Source of the DNA: CAYYJM01 sp964471755
Lineage (GTDB): Bacteria > Planctomycetota > Planctomycetia > Gemmatales > Gemmataceae
Direction: 5' to 3'
Length of the DNA: 64,000 nucleotides
Assembly: GCA_964471755.1 (NCBI GenBank)
Contig: CAYYJM010000001.1
Span: 15,407-79,406 of the forward strand
Position numbers and translations under genes: made by a program. Positions 17,660 to 25,530 of the stretch are shown in pieces (positions within the stretch are counted from its first letter, which is position 1; every line of letters begins with the position of its first letter). Under the pieces are notes generated by a model. It was not told where the DNA came from. It ran no database searches and was given only the letters and a program-made list of their open reading frames with translations.

Positions 17660-18388
17660 ATGGCCAAGGTCAAGGTTTCGCAACTCGACGTCTGGATCGT
17701 CGAGAGCAACACGGTCTACCAGGCCGTGCCGTTCAGCGTCGTGTCCGACTGGATCGTCCAGGGTCGGCTCCTGGCCGAGGACTGCATCCGGCCGGCTGGC
17801 TCCAAAGAGTGGTTCAAGGTCGCCAGCGTCAAGCAGTTGGCGGCGTATCTGCCGCAGCCGGAAACGCAGCGTGCCGAGGACGAGGCCGAGGCCCTGGAGC
17901 CGGTCGCGTTCGACCTGACCTATCAGCGTCCCCGCGCCGAGGAGGATGAAGAGGTGGACATGATCCCCCTCATCGACGTCAGCCTCGTCCTGCTCATCTT
18001 CTTCATGATGGTCCTCGCCGGGGCCGCTCCCGCCATGACTGTGCCCCTGCCCCGAACCGATCACGGCGACACGACCCGCGATCGGGAGGCCGTGATCGTC
18101 CTGATCGATTACCGCAACGAGGAGCCGCGTTACGGCGTGATGAAGGGGGAGAAACCCGTCAAGCGGGCCGACGGGAGCCTGGTCCTGGACGTGGAGGATC
18201 CCAACGAGATCGTCCGCGAGGTCCAGCTGCTGATGGAGGCGAGCCCGAACAAGGTCAATCTCTCGATCAACGCCCACAAGGACCTGCCCTCAGGGGCCGT
18301 GCGCGACCTGGCCGCTCGCCTGACGATCGTGCCCGCGATCCGTGGCAAGATGCTCGGCCTCTACTACGGCACCAGCGAGAAGAAATAG
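17660..18388 (+). CDS. ExbD/TolR-type protein with N-terminal GYF_2-like domain
   Basis: 242 aa. The N-terminal about 65 residues (VWIVESNTVYQAVPFSVVSD, then GRLLAEDCIRPAGSKEWFKV) fit a GYF_2/DUF4339-like fold. A charged linker follows, then the ExbD signature DMIPLIDVSLVLLIFFM, with the membrane aspartate of the proton path, and a periplasmic domain. Ordinary ExbD is about 140 aa and starts at the membrane signature, so the cytoplasmic GYF_2-like domain is an extra. It lies 31 bp after the exbB-like gene and 2 bp before the second exbD. Confidence 0.88.
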   Translation: MAKVKVSQLDVWIVESNTVYQAVPFSVVSDWIVQGRLLAEDCIRPAGSKEWFKVASVKQLAAYLPQPETQRAEDEAEALEPVAFDLTYQRPRAEEDEEVDMIPLIDVSLVLLIFFMMVLAGAAPAMTVPLPRTDHGDTTRDREAVIVLIDYRNEEPRYGVMKGEKPVKRADGSLVLDVEDPNEIVREVQLLMEASPNKVNLSINAHKDLPSGAVRDLAARLTIVPAIRGKMLGLYYGTSEKK

Positions 18389-18390
18389 CC

Positions 18391-19029
18391 ATGAGCTGGA
18401 AGATCCGTCACGAAGGTTCGAGTCGCTCCGTCCCGGTGGAGACGCTGGAGGAGGTCCACCAGGGCCTGGCCGACGGGGTCTGGTCTCCCGAGGACGAGAT
18501 CCAGGGCCCCGACGAGACGACCTGGGTTCCGCTCAGTGCCCATCCTGCGACCGAGGACGCCGCCGCCGAGGTGGAGCCGCCCGAGCCGTCCCATCATGAC
18601 GACGAGACGCACCTGGACATGACGGCCCTGATCGATGTCTGTCTGGTGCTGCTGATCTTCTTCATGCTGCTGGTCAGCTACACGGCGTTGCAGAAACGCC
18701 TGGAGTCCGGCCTGGCCGGAGCGGCGGAGGGGAGCAACGTCAAGCCGCTGGACTCGAAGCAGGTCGCCCTGCAGATGATTCACCTGAAGATCAACCTGGA
18801 GCAGGGCAAGGTGGTCTACCGGGCCAGCATCCAGGAGGGCGGCCAGGCGATCGACAAGGAACTGGACCCCGACCGGCTGGAGGAGGGGCTCAAGGCCCTG
18901 GCGACGCCGGAGCGGCGGACTCTGCTGCTCGACTTTGCGGACAACGTGAAGCATGGCGACGTGGTCAAGGCCCAGGATGCCGGGACCGGCGTGGGCCTGA
19001 AAATCATCCTGCGGATGCCCGGGCCGTGA
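18391..19029 (+). CDS. Second ExbD/TolR-type protein with GYF_2-like N-terminus
   Basis: 212 aa. It starts MSWKIRHEGSSRSVPVETLE, with GVWSPEDEIQGPDETTWVPL, a short N-terminal domain of the GYF_2 style. The membrane signature DMTALIDVCLVLLIFFMLL carries the conserved Asp, followed by a periplasmic part with a predicted helix (LDPDRLEEGLKALATPERR). Only 2 bp separate it from the first exbD stop, so the two are co-translated. The two ExbD copies differ clearly in the periplasmic half, which suggests a hetero-oligomer or different partners. Confidence 0.88.
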   Translation: MSWKIRHEGSSRSVPVETLEEVHQGLADGVWSPEDEIQGPDETTWVPLSAHPATEDAAAEVEPPEPSHHDDETHLDMTALIDVCLVLLIFFMLLVSYTALQKRLESGLAGAAEGSNVKPLDSKQVALQMIHLKINLEQGKVVYRASIQEGGQAIDKELDPDRLEEGLKALATPERRTLLLDFADNVKHGDVVKAQDAGTGVGLKIILRMPGP

Positions 19030-19047
19030 GCGTGGCCCAGCTGTCGT

Positions 19048-19212
19048 TTAGCGGTCGGCCAGGATCTCGGCCTTGACGCGACGGGTCAGCATGAGGACCA
19101 GGGCCGCGTCACGCAGCAGGGCCTCGGCCTGGGTCGGCTCCGACGAAGCGATGGCGGGAACCACCTTCTCGACCGGAACCTGCCGAGACCTCTGCTGCTT
19201 CACCTGGATCAT
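19048..19212 (-). CDS. Small hypothetical protein (54 aa)
   Basis: Start chosen at ATG 19212 because GGAAAGG lies 9 nt upstream; ATG 19221 directly abuts that sequence. The protein starts MIQVKQQRSRQVPVEKVV and ends MLTRRVKAEILADR. It is basic at both ends with a central SSEPTQAEALLRDAALVLML helix-like stretch. There is no signal peptide and no family was recognised. It converges with the exbD operon, with 18 bp between the stops. A real gene is likely given the ribosome site, but this is not certain. Confidence 0.45.
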   Translation of the reverse strand: MIQVKQQRSRQVPVEKVVPAIASSEPTQAEALLRDAALVLMLTRRVKAEILADR

Positions 19213-19530
19213 GGCGATCATCCTTTCCACTTCAAGGCATCCTGTCAACGCTCTCTTCTCATGCACCCGCTGTGCCAGTCGGGGCACCTCGCCCGTGGTT
19301 CGTGGCGCAACTCCTTCTCACAGAGTGATTTCCGACCACAGAATTTGTTCCACCTGGCAATTCTGACGTGTCAAGCCCTGTAAGAGTTACCCGCGTGACC
19401 GACACGATCCGTGTCGTCCTTACAAGCGAGCGAGCCGATACGACGCTCCCGATCCGGCTCCATCCTTGTCTGGTGGGAGGCGGCAGGTTACCATCGGCGC
19501 AGGCAGCGAGGTTACGGGGGGTACTACGAC

Positions 19531-21669
19531 ATGCGCGGTATTCTGGTGAGTCTGACGATGGCGGCGCTGGCGGGGTTGGCCCTGGCCCAGACGCCGCCGA
19601 TGAAGCCCGAGAAGGCGATCGATACAAGTCGTGGCGACGCACTGCGCGACGCCTACTTTCGCAAACAGGTCGAACAGATCGCCAGCCGGCAACTCGTCAG
19701 CGTGAAGTCGAAGGAGGACTGGGAGGCTCGCAAGCCGGAACTGCGTCGGCAGTTACTGGAGATGTTCGGCCTCTGGCCGCTGCCGCCGCGAACCGACCTC
19801 AAGGCGACCGTGACCGGTACGATCGACCTGGGCGACGTGATCGTTGAGAAGCTGCACTTCCAGTCGCTGCCGGGGCTCTACGTCACGGCCACCCTCTATC
19901 GGCCGAAGAAGGTCGAGGGCAAGCTGCCCGGCATCCTCTATGTCTGCGGTCATGGCAACGTCGTCGAAGCCGGCGTCTCGTACGGTAGCAAGGTCCGCTA
20001 CCAGCGTCATCCGCGCTGGTTCGCCCGCAATGGCTACGTCGCGATGGTCGTCGATACGCTCCAGCTCGGCGAGATCGAGGGGCTTCATCACGGCCTGTAT
20101 AGCCACGGGATGTGGTGGTGGCAGACACTCGGCTACACGCCGGCCGGCATCGAGACGTGGAACGGCATGCGGGCTCTGGATTACCTGCAAGGCCGACCCG
20201 AGGTCGATGGTACGCGACTCGGCGTGACCGGCCGATCCGGCGGCGGAGCAACCTCGTGGTGGCTCGCCGCGGCCGATGAGCGCGTCCAGGCGGCCGTGCC
20301 CGTCGCGGGATTGTCCGATCTGCACGGCCACGTCATCGAGAGCCAGGGAGCCCGCAAGACCGGAGCGATCGAGGGACACTGCGACTGCATGTACTTCACC
20401 AACACCTACCGCTGGGACTTCGACACGCTCATCGCCCTCTGTGCGCCGCGGCCGGTCCTCCTGGGAAACAGCGACGACGACGACATCTTCCCGATCGAAG
20501 GTTACCGTCGTCCGACCACGAAGGCGAAGCGGATCTACGACCTGTACGGAGCCAGCGAGAAACTCCAGCTGATGGAGACGAAGGGCAAACACATAGACAC
20601 TCCCGAACTGCGCAAGGGAGCCTTCCTGTGGCTGAATCGCTGGCTCAAGGGAGACACCAAACCGATCGAGGACCCGGATCTCGAGCCGCTCAAGCCGCAG
20701 CAGTTGAAGGTGTTCGATCGGCTGCCCGAGGACGCGACGAACAAGATCATCCACGAGCTGTTCATCCGGCCGGCTCGCCCGGAGCTGCCGCAATCGGCCG
20801 AGGTGGTCAAGCAGTGGTGGCCGCGTCAGCGCGAGCAGTGGCTGACCGAGCTACAGGCGAAGTCCTTTCGCGGCTGGCCGGAGAAGGCTCCGGATCTGAA
20901 TGTCAAGCCGGTCGCGGAGATCGTCGCCGATGGCGTCCGCCTGCGGGCGTGGGACTTCGTCAGCGAGGACGCCGTCGACCTGCGCGTCTGGCTGGCGACG
21001 GCCGAGAAGGTCCAGAAGCCGAGCCTGGTCGTCCTGGACGTACTCGACGAACCGGAATGGGAGAAGTGGTGCGCGGGGCTTGGCCCGAAGTTCCAGGCCA
21101 GCCTGCAAGGTCTGACGACGGTGCCGCGAGATGACAGCCAGTTCGAGCAGAACCGGCGAGCGCTGGAGCGATTCGGCTGGGGCTTCGCCGCGATCGCGCC
21201 GCGCGGCATCGGACCGACTCGCTGGAACGATCGCGGCCGCGGCGGCAAGCCGACGCCGCACATCCAGCGCCGGTTCGGTCTGCTCGGTCAGACCCTCGAC
21301 GGCCAGCGCGTCTGGGACGTGCGACGAGCCCTGGCCGCGCTGGGCAGCGTCGAGAACCTCAAGGGCGTGCCGCGCTGGTTGCAGGGCAAGGGCATCTCGG
21401 CCGGGATCGCTCTGTACGCCGGGTTGTTCGAGCCGGACGTGGCCCGCTTCGATCTCTGGTATCCGCCGACGACGCATGTCGTCGGGCCGACGTTCCTGAA
21501 CGTCCGCAAGATCCTCGACATGTCGCAGGCCGTCGCGCTGGCGTCGCCGCGAAAGGTGCTGCTCTACCTGGAGAAGGACGCCGACCGGGGAGCGTGGGAA
21601 TGGCCGACTCAGTTGGACGAGCGGCTCGGCACGAAGACCCTTCAGATGCGAGTGCTGGGAACGAAGTGA
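19531..21669 (+). CDS. Secreted alpha/beta-hydrolase (acetyl-xylan-esterase-like)
   Basis: 712 aa. The start at 19531 follows a GGGGGG stretch and gives a clean signal peptide (MRGILVSLTMAALAGLALAQ). The catalytic domain (about 60-410) has LPGILYVCGHGN, nucleophile elbow TGRSGGGATSW, a possible acid in GNSDDDDIFP and the His in METKGKHIDTPE, giving the Ser-Asp-His set of AXE1/dienelactone-hydrolase-like esterases. The C-terminal roughly 300 residues form a second domain also ending in a hydrolase-like pattern (KGISAGIALYAGLFEPDVA). Proteins of this kind are numerous in planctomycetes and are thought to act on polysaccharide side groups. The substrate is unknown. An inverted repeat CGACACG-ATC-CGTGTCG lies at 19400-19416 upstream. 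Confidence 0.82.
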   Translation: MRGILVSLTMAALAGLALAQTPPMKPEKAIDTSRGDALRDAYFRKQVEQIASRQLVSVKSKEDWEARKPELRRQLLEMFGLWPLPPRTDLKATVTGTIDLGDVIVEKLHFQSLPGLYVTATLYRPKKVEGKLPGILYVCGHGNVVEAGVSYGSKVRYQRHPRWFARNGYVAMVVDTLQLGEIEGLHHGLYSHGMWWWQTLGYTPAGIETWNGMRALDYLQGRPEVDGTRLGVTGRSGGGATSWWLAAADERVQAAVPVAGLSDLHGHVIESQGARKTGAIEGHCDCMYFTNTYRWDFDTLIALCAPRPVLLGNSDDDDIFPIEGYRRPTTKAKRIYDLYGASEKLQLMETKGKHIDTPELRKGAFLWLNRWLKGDTKPIEDPDLEPLKPQQLKVFDRLPEDATNKIIHELFIRPARPELPQSAEVVKQWWPRQREQWLTELQAKSFRGWPEKAPDLNVKPVAEIVADGVRLRAWDFVSEDAVDLRVWLATAEKVQKPSLVVLDVLDEPEWEKWCAGLGPKFQASLQGLTTVPRDDSQFEQNRRALERFGWGFAAIAPRGIGPTRWNDRGRGGKPTPHIQRRFGLLGQTLDGQRVWDVRRALAALGSVENLKGVPRWLQGKGISAGIALYAGLFEPDVARFDLWYPPTTHVVGPTFLNVRKILDMSQAVALASPRKVLLYLEKDADRGAWEWPTQLDERLGTKTLQMRVLGTK

Positions 21670-21687
21670 ATCCGGTCAGTCGTAATT

Positions 21688-21757
21688 GGCGAGCGGCGCG
21701 GCGTCAGCCGGTTCTTCTCAGGAAAAGAACCGGCGGGCTGACGCCGCGCCGCTCGCC
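21688..21757. terminator. Large hairpin between convergent genes
   Basis: A 29-bp arm (21688-21716) pairs with 21725-21757 except for a 4-base bulge. It lies between the stops of the esterase-like gene and the TPR gene, so it probably ends both transcripts. The GGCGAGCGGCGCGGCGTCAG-type core suggests a dispersed palindrome family. Confidence 0.75.
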
Positions 21758-21772
21758 GGGGTGGACTCGTGG

Positions 21773-24397
21773 TCAATCGTCGTCGTCCTCCTCGTCGTCG
21801 TCTTCCGGCGGCAGATCGGCCTTGCGATCGCCGGCTTCCAGACGGGCGAGCTGCTTCTTGAAGTAGACGCGCTTCGGAGCCAGCGCCACGACCTTCTTCT
21901 GCACCGCGACGGCCCGGGCCTGATCGCCGAGCTGGAAGTGAACCTCGGCCAGCGTGTCCAGGTAGCCAGACGACTCGGGCTCCAGAGCCACGGCCTTCTC
22001 GGCGTCCTTCTTCGCCTGCTCCAGGCCACGACGGCAGGTCGCCGCCAGCCAGGCGGCCGAGTTGTGCGCCCAGGCACAATCGGGATACTCACCGATCAGC
22101 GTCCGATAGACCGCCGACCCCTTCTCGAAGCACTCGTCGGCCTCCTTCTTCCGACCGGCCCGGTCCAGCACCTGGACCATGCGCATCGTCCCCTCGACCG
22201 AACTGGGCGAAATGGTCAGGGCCCGAGCGAACTCCTCGCGAGCCTCGTCGAACTTGCCCGCCTGGACGAGCCCGGCCGCACGTTGTGAGTGGACCATCGC
22301 CGGGACGCCGACGTAGGCCCCCTTCTCGATGAAGTTGATGTAGCTCCGCAGACAGCGGAGCATGGCCAGTTCGTGGCCCGTCGCGGAGGTCGCATAATCC
22401 TTCGCCGCCAGCGCGATCAGCGCCTGACGACGGATCGCCTCGCCGGCGTAGTATTCGCCCGGCTGCGACGTTCGCCGCAGCAGGTCCACTTCGCGGGCCA
22501 GGGCCTTCGCATGACCCCGACGGGCCAGCTCACGGACGAAGTCGTCACGGATGTCGTCCTGACCCAGCGGCAGCCAGTGAGCCTGCTCGGTGCGAGCCTG
22601 GCCTTCCGCGACCTTGCCGGCCTTTTCCAGCGCCAGCCCCAGGAGGTAGAGCGGCATCGGATTCTGACGGTTCAGCTCGAACGCCGCCTGATACTTCGCC
22701 GCCGCCTCGGTGAACTGCTTCGAGCTGAACAGAATGTCGCCCTGGAGTAGCAGCGCCTTCGGCGTCTTGAACGGCGTCAGCAGGTCGAGCGCGACGTTCC
22801 GCTCCCCGGCCTGACGAAGCACCTCGGCCAGGGCTTCCAGACACGCCGCACGCTGCGGCGGAACCAGATCCTTCACCGTCCCCTCGGCTCCCTTCGCGAT
22901 CGCGCGGAGGGCCTCGCCCGTCGTCTTGCCGTCGAGCAGGTCGCGCAGCTGGCGGAGCAGGACGAGGCTGTCCTGCCCCCGGAAGCGTTCGCGGAAATAG
23001 AGCCAGAGCGGCTCGGCCAGCTTGCTCTTTTTCGGGAACAGCTTGCCGAACAGACGGCTGGCCCAGCCCTGATCGTTGGAGACGGTGAGGATCTTCGCTG
23101 TGTGTTCCAGGGCCCGATCGCGCAGGCCGGCCCTGGCTTCCGCGTCGATCAGATCCTCCAGCCAGGAGAGATCGTTCGCCGGCTTGATCTGGGCCGCGTA
23201 ACGATCGAACGTCTTCAGAGCCCGGTCCTTCACCCCCAGAGCGTGGAGCGTCCGGGCCTCGAGCAGTTCCAGTTTCGGCAACGCCGCGATCTTCTGCTCG
23301 CGGGCCTTCTCCACCAGAGCGAACGCCTCCTTGTGACGCATCCGGCCAATCAGGATCTGGAAGCGCTCGACCCAGTAATCGCCGCGTTCGAGGACGGCCA
23401 GGGCCAGGTCCGGCTGATCGTTCAGGAAGAGACACTTGGCCACCTGGAAAAGACGATCATCGTGCGGATCACGCGTCTCGCCCTGCTTCTTGAGTTCGAG
23501 GATCAGAGCGTCACAGGTGCGCGTGTCGCCGGCCAGGCGAGCGTAGGCGGCACGGTGGCCGAGCGACTCGATCTCGTCGCCCTGACGAACCTTGTCGCCC
23601 CGCGCGGCCAGTTCCTTCCAGGCACCGGCTTCGTAGAGCAGATTGGTGGCCAGCCCCTCGTCGCCGGCCTTATCGGCCAGGGCGGCCGCCTCGCGGTAGG
23701 AGCCCTTCGCGCGGTAGAGCCGGGCGAGCAGTTCCTCGTGGCGACGTTCGCGGTCCTTCTTCGCCAGGGCGGCCTGGTGGTGAGCGATCCGCTCATCGAG
23801 CTTGCCGACCAGGAGCCAGTAGGCGACGTAGTTCTGCTGGCTGGTGCCGTTGGACGGGTCGTCGAGCGTGATCTCCAGTAACTCCTCGAGCAGGGCGTGG
23901 TTCTTCGAGGCGAGCAGATCGGGGATGGATCGGCTCAGCTCGTTGGAGAGCAGGCCGAGAATCTGCGGCTTGACCTGGGCACCGAGATCCTGCTTCGCCA
24001 GGCGAATGATGGCCCGGCAGCCGGCCGCGCCCTGGTTGAGCAGGTCGCGAACGACTTCGACCTTGGTGTTCGGGTCGCCGGCCTGGAAGCGGCCCAGAGC
24101 CTCGACGACGGCCTGCGGCGTGTCGGGATAGATGCCCAGACGGAACTTGTCGGCGACTTCGCGAGCCCGGCGCGAGACCTCGGCGTCGTCGCTTTTGGCC
24201 GCCTTGTTGATGGCCTCCTCGGCGAGCGTGCCGGCCTCCCAGAGCTTGCGGGTGGCCTCCTCGCGCACGTTGAAGTCGTCGGAGCCGAGTTCCTGGATCC
24301 AGCGGGCGATGTCCCCTTTCGTCGGCTTCGGGGCCGGCTGACCGGCCAGGGGAGCGACCAGTATCCCGAGCAGTAGAACTCCGCACGTGATCCGCAT
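21773..24397 (-). CDS. Secreted HEAT/TPR-repeat protein
   Basis: 874 aa. The signal peptide is MRITCGVLLLGILVAPLAG. An N-terminal helical part contains IARWIQELGSDDFNVREEAT, the SxDFxxREAA-like unit common in planctomycete HEAT-like proteins. The rest is helical repeats, with clear TPR units near the C-terminus (FDEAREEFARALTISPSSVE; WAHNSAAWLAATCRRGLEQA; GYLDTLAEVHFQLGDQARAV). The tail is acidic (PPEDDDEEDDDD). GAGG stands before the ATG. A scaffold role in the periplasm or paryphoplasm is likely. No partner is evident. Confidence 0.8.
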   Translation of the reverse strand: MRITCGVLLLGILVAPLAGQPAPKPTKGDIARWIQELGSDDFNVREEATRKLWEAGTLAEEAINKAAKSDDAEVSRRAREVADKFRLGIYPDTPQAVVEALGRFQAGDPNTKVEVVRDLLNQGAAGCRAIIRLAKQDLGAQVKPQILGLLSNELSRSIPDLLASKNHALLEELLEITLDDPSNGTSQQNYVAYWLLVGKLDERIAHHQAALAKKDRERRHEELLARLYRAKGSYREAAALADKAGDEGLATNLLYEAGAWKELAARGDKVRQGDEIESLGHRAAYARLAGDTRTCDALILELKKQGETRDPHDDRLFQVAKCLFLNDQPDLALAVLERGDYWVERFQILIGRMRHKEAFALVEKAREQKIAALPKLELLEARTLHALGVKDRALKTFDRYAAQIKPANDLSWLEDLIDAEARAGLRDRALEHTAKILTVSNDQGWASRLFGKLFPKKSKLAEPLWLYFRERFRGQDSLVLLRQLRDLLDGKTTGEALRAIAKGAEGTVKDLVPPQRAACLEALAEVLRQAGERNVALDLLTPFKTPKALLLQGDILFSSKQFTEAAAKYQAAFELNRQNPMPLYLLGLALEKAGKVAEGQARTEQAHWLPLGQDDIRDDFVRELARRGHAKALAREVDLLRRTSQPGEYYAGEAIRRQALIALAAKDYATSATGHELAMLRCLRSYINFIEKGAYVGVPAMVHSQRAAGLVQAGKFDEAREEFARALTISPSSVEGTMRMVQVLDRAGRKKEADECFEKGSAVYRTLIGEYPDCAWAHNSAAWLAATCRRGLEQAKKDAEKAVALEPESSGYLDTLAEVHFQLGDQARAVAVQKKVVALAPKRVYFKKQLARLEAGDRKADLPPEDDDEEDDDD

Positions 24398-24487
24398 GAC
24401 TGGGTCCTCTTCGAGATCGAGCCCGATCCGTTTGATGGTAGCCCGACAGAACGGTTCGACGCAAGGGCGTTGAGTCGGCAGCCGGCC

Positions 24488-24739
24488 TCACGACCGACGC
24501 GAAGGGCCGACTCCCGGATGAACGTAGAGCCGTTCCTGCCCCTCCTTCGCCAGGCGCGCGGCGATGGCCACCTTCAGCAGATGGATGCCGCCCCGAAAGA
24601 CGAAGATGCCGACGACGGCCAGCACCGGTGCCTCGAAAATGTAGTGGGCCGAGCAGAACAGAAACGTCAGATAGAAAATGAACAGACCGACGCCGACCAG
24701 GAGCCAGCCGGCGATCTCACGAATCAGAAAGCTGATCAC
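24488..24739 (-). CDS. Small membrane protein, last gene of MoxR operon
   Basis: 83 aa from GTG 24739, preceded by GGAGGGAGAA. The start overlaps the stop of the upstream gene (GTGA). It begins VISFLIREIAGWLLVGVGLF, with two hydrophobic segments (WLLVGVGLFIFYLTFLF and APVLAVVGIFVFRGGIHLL), then a basic tail (YVHPGVGPSRRS). No family was recognised. The overlap and order make it the sixth gene of the MoxR set. Confidence 0.7.
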   Translation of the reverse strand: MISFLIREIAGWLLVGVGLFIFYLTFLFCSAHYIFEAPVLAVVGIFVFRGGIHLLKVAIAARLAKEGQERLYVHPGVGPSRRS

Positions 24740-25530
24740 TTCTCCCTCCGTTTCTGGGCCTTCAGCCGAGCCTGGACGATCCAGCGATTGACGCGAGCCT
24801 GGTCGCCGCGTGTCTCGCGCCAGAGGACTTCCTGCAAGAACATCCGATGCACGTCGCGGGAGGCTTCTCGCCAGAAGGCGATCCGGACGATCGTGCTGGT
24901 CCCGAGTAATGCCGTCGCCAGGAGCCAGGCCAGGAGCAGGCCGTGCCACACCTCGCGGCTCAGATCCACGGGCGGGCCGGTCGTGCTGACCAGAATCCAG
25001 GTGAAGATGGCGGCCACGACCACGAAGGCCAGGACGGTCGCCCCGCGCAGACCCTCGCCCGTATCCATCGGCGGCAGCTCGCGCAGGATCGGCCGACGCT
25101 GATCGCTGCCGATCTGCCCTTCCTGCGGCAGAGCCCGACTCAGGTAGCCGATCAGGCGATACTGCCCCTGAAGATAGACGAGCAGGACCAGCACGAGAAA
25201 GGCGTCGAGCAGCGGTTCCGGCTGATATTCGCTGTGAAAGGCCCGGAGCCGGGACCAGGGGATCACCTGGCGGTAGAACCAGGAAACCAGGTCGTGCCCC
25301 TGAGCCCGAGCCAGCAGAACGAGGGCGACCAGGCCGATCACCAGCGGCGGCCAGTACCAGGCGCGCGTGTAGAGGCCGAGTCCACCCAGCACCAGGACCA
25401 GAAACGCGGCCGAGCCCATGCCGCGCTCGACCAGGATCAGGCCGACGATCAGCAAGGAGCCGACCACCGCCGCCAGGTAGAAGCGCGGCACCGGATGCTG
25501 AATCCGTTCCAGGTCGTCGGACAGGCTCAT
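24736..25530 (-). CDS. Multi-pass membrane protein of MoxR operon
   Basis: 264 aa. The start ATG at 25530 shares one base with the upstream DUF58 stop (TGATG). The N-terminus is MSLSDDLERIQHPVPRFYL. About six hydrophobic segments follow, including AAVVGSLLIVGLILV, LVIGLVALVLLA, LLDAFLVLVLLVYL, TVLAFVVVAAIFTWI and GLLLAWLLATALLG. A basic soluble C-terminus contains EVLWRETRGDQARVNRWI. No known family was recognised. It may anchor or regulate the MoxR/DUF58 complex. Confidence 0.75.
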   Translation of the reverse strand: MSLSDDLERIQHPVPRFYLAAVVGSLLIVGLILVERGMGSAAFLVLVLGGLGLYTRAWYWPPLVIGLVALVLLARAQGHDLVSWFYRQVIPWSRLRAFHSEYQPEPLLDAFLVLVLLVYLQGQYRLIGYLSRALPQEGQIGSDQRRPILRELPPMDTGEGLRGATVLAFVVVAAIFTWILVSTTGPPVDLSREVWHGLLLAWLLATALLGTSTIVRIAFWREASRDVHRMFLQEVLWRETRGDQARVNRWIVQARLKAQKRREK

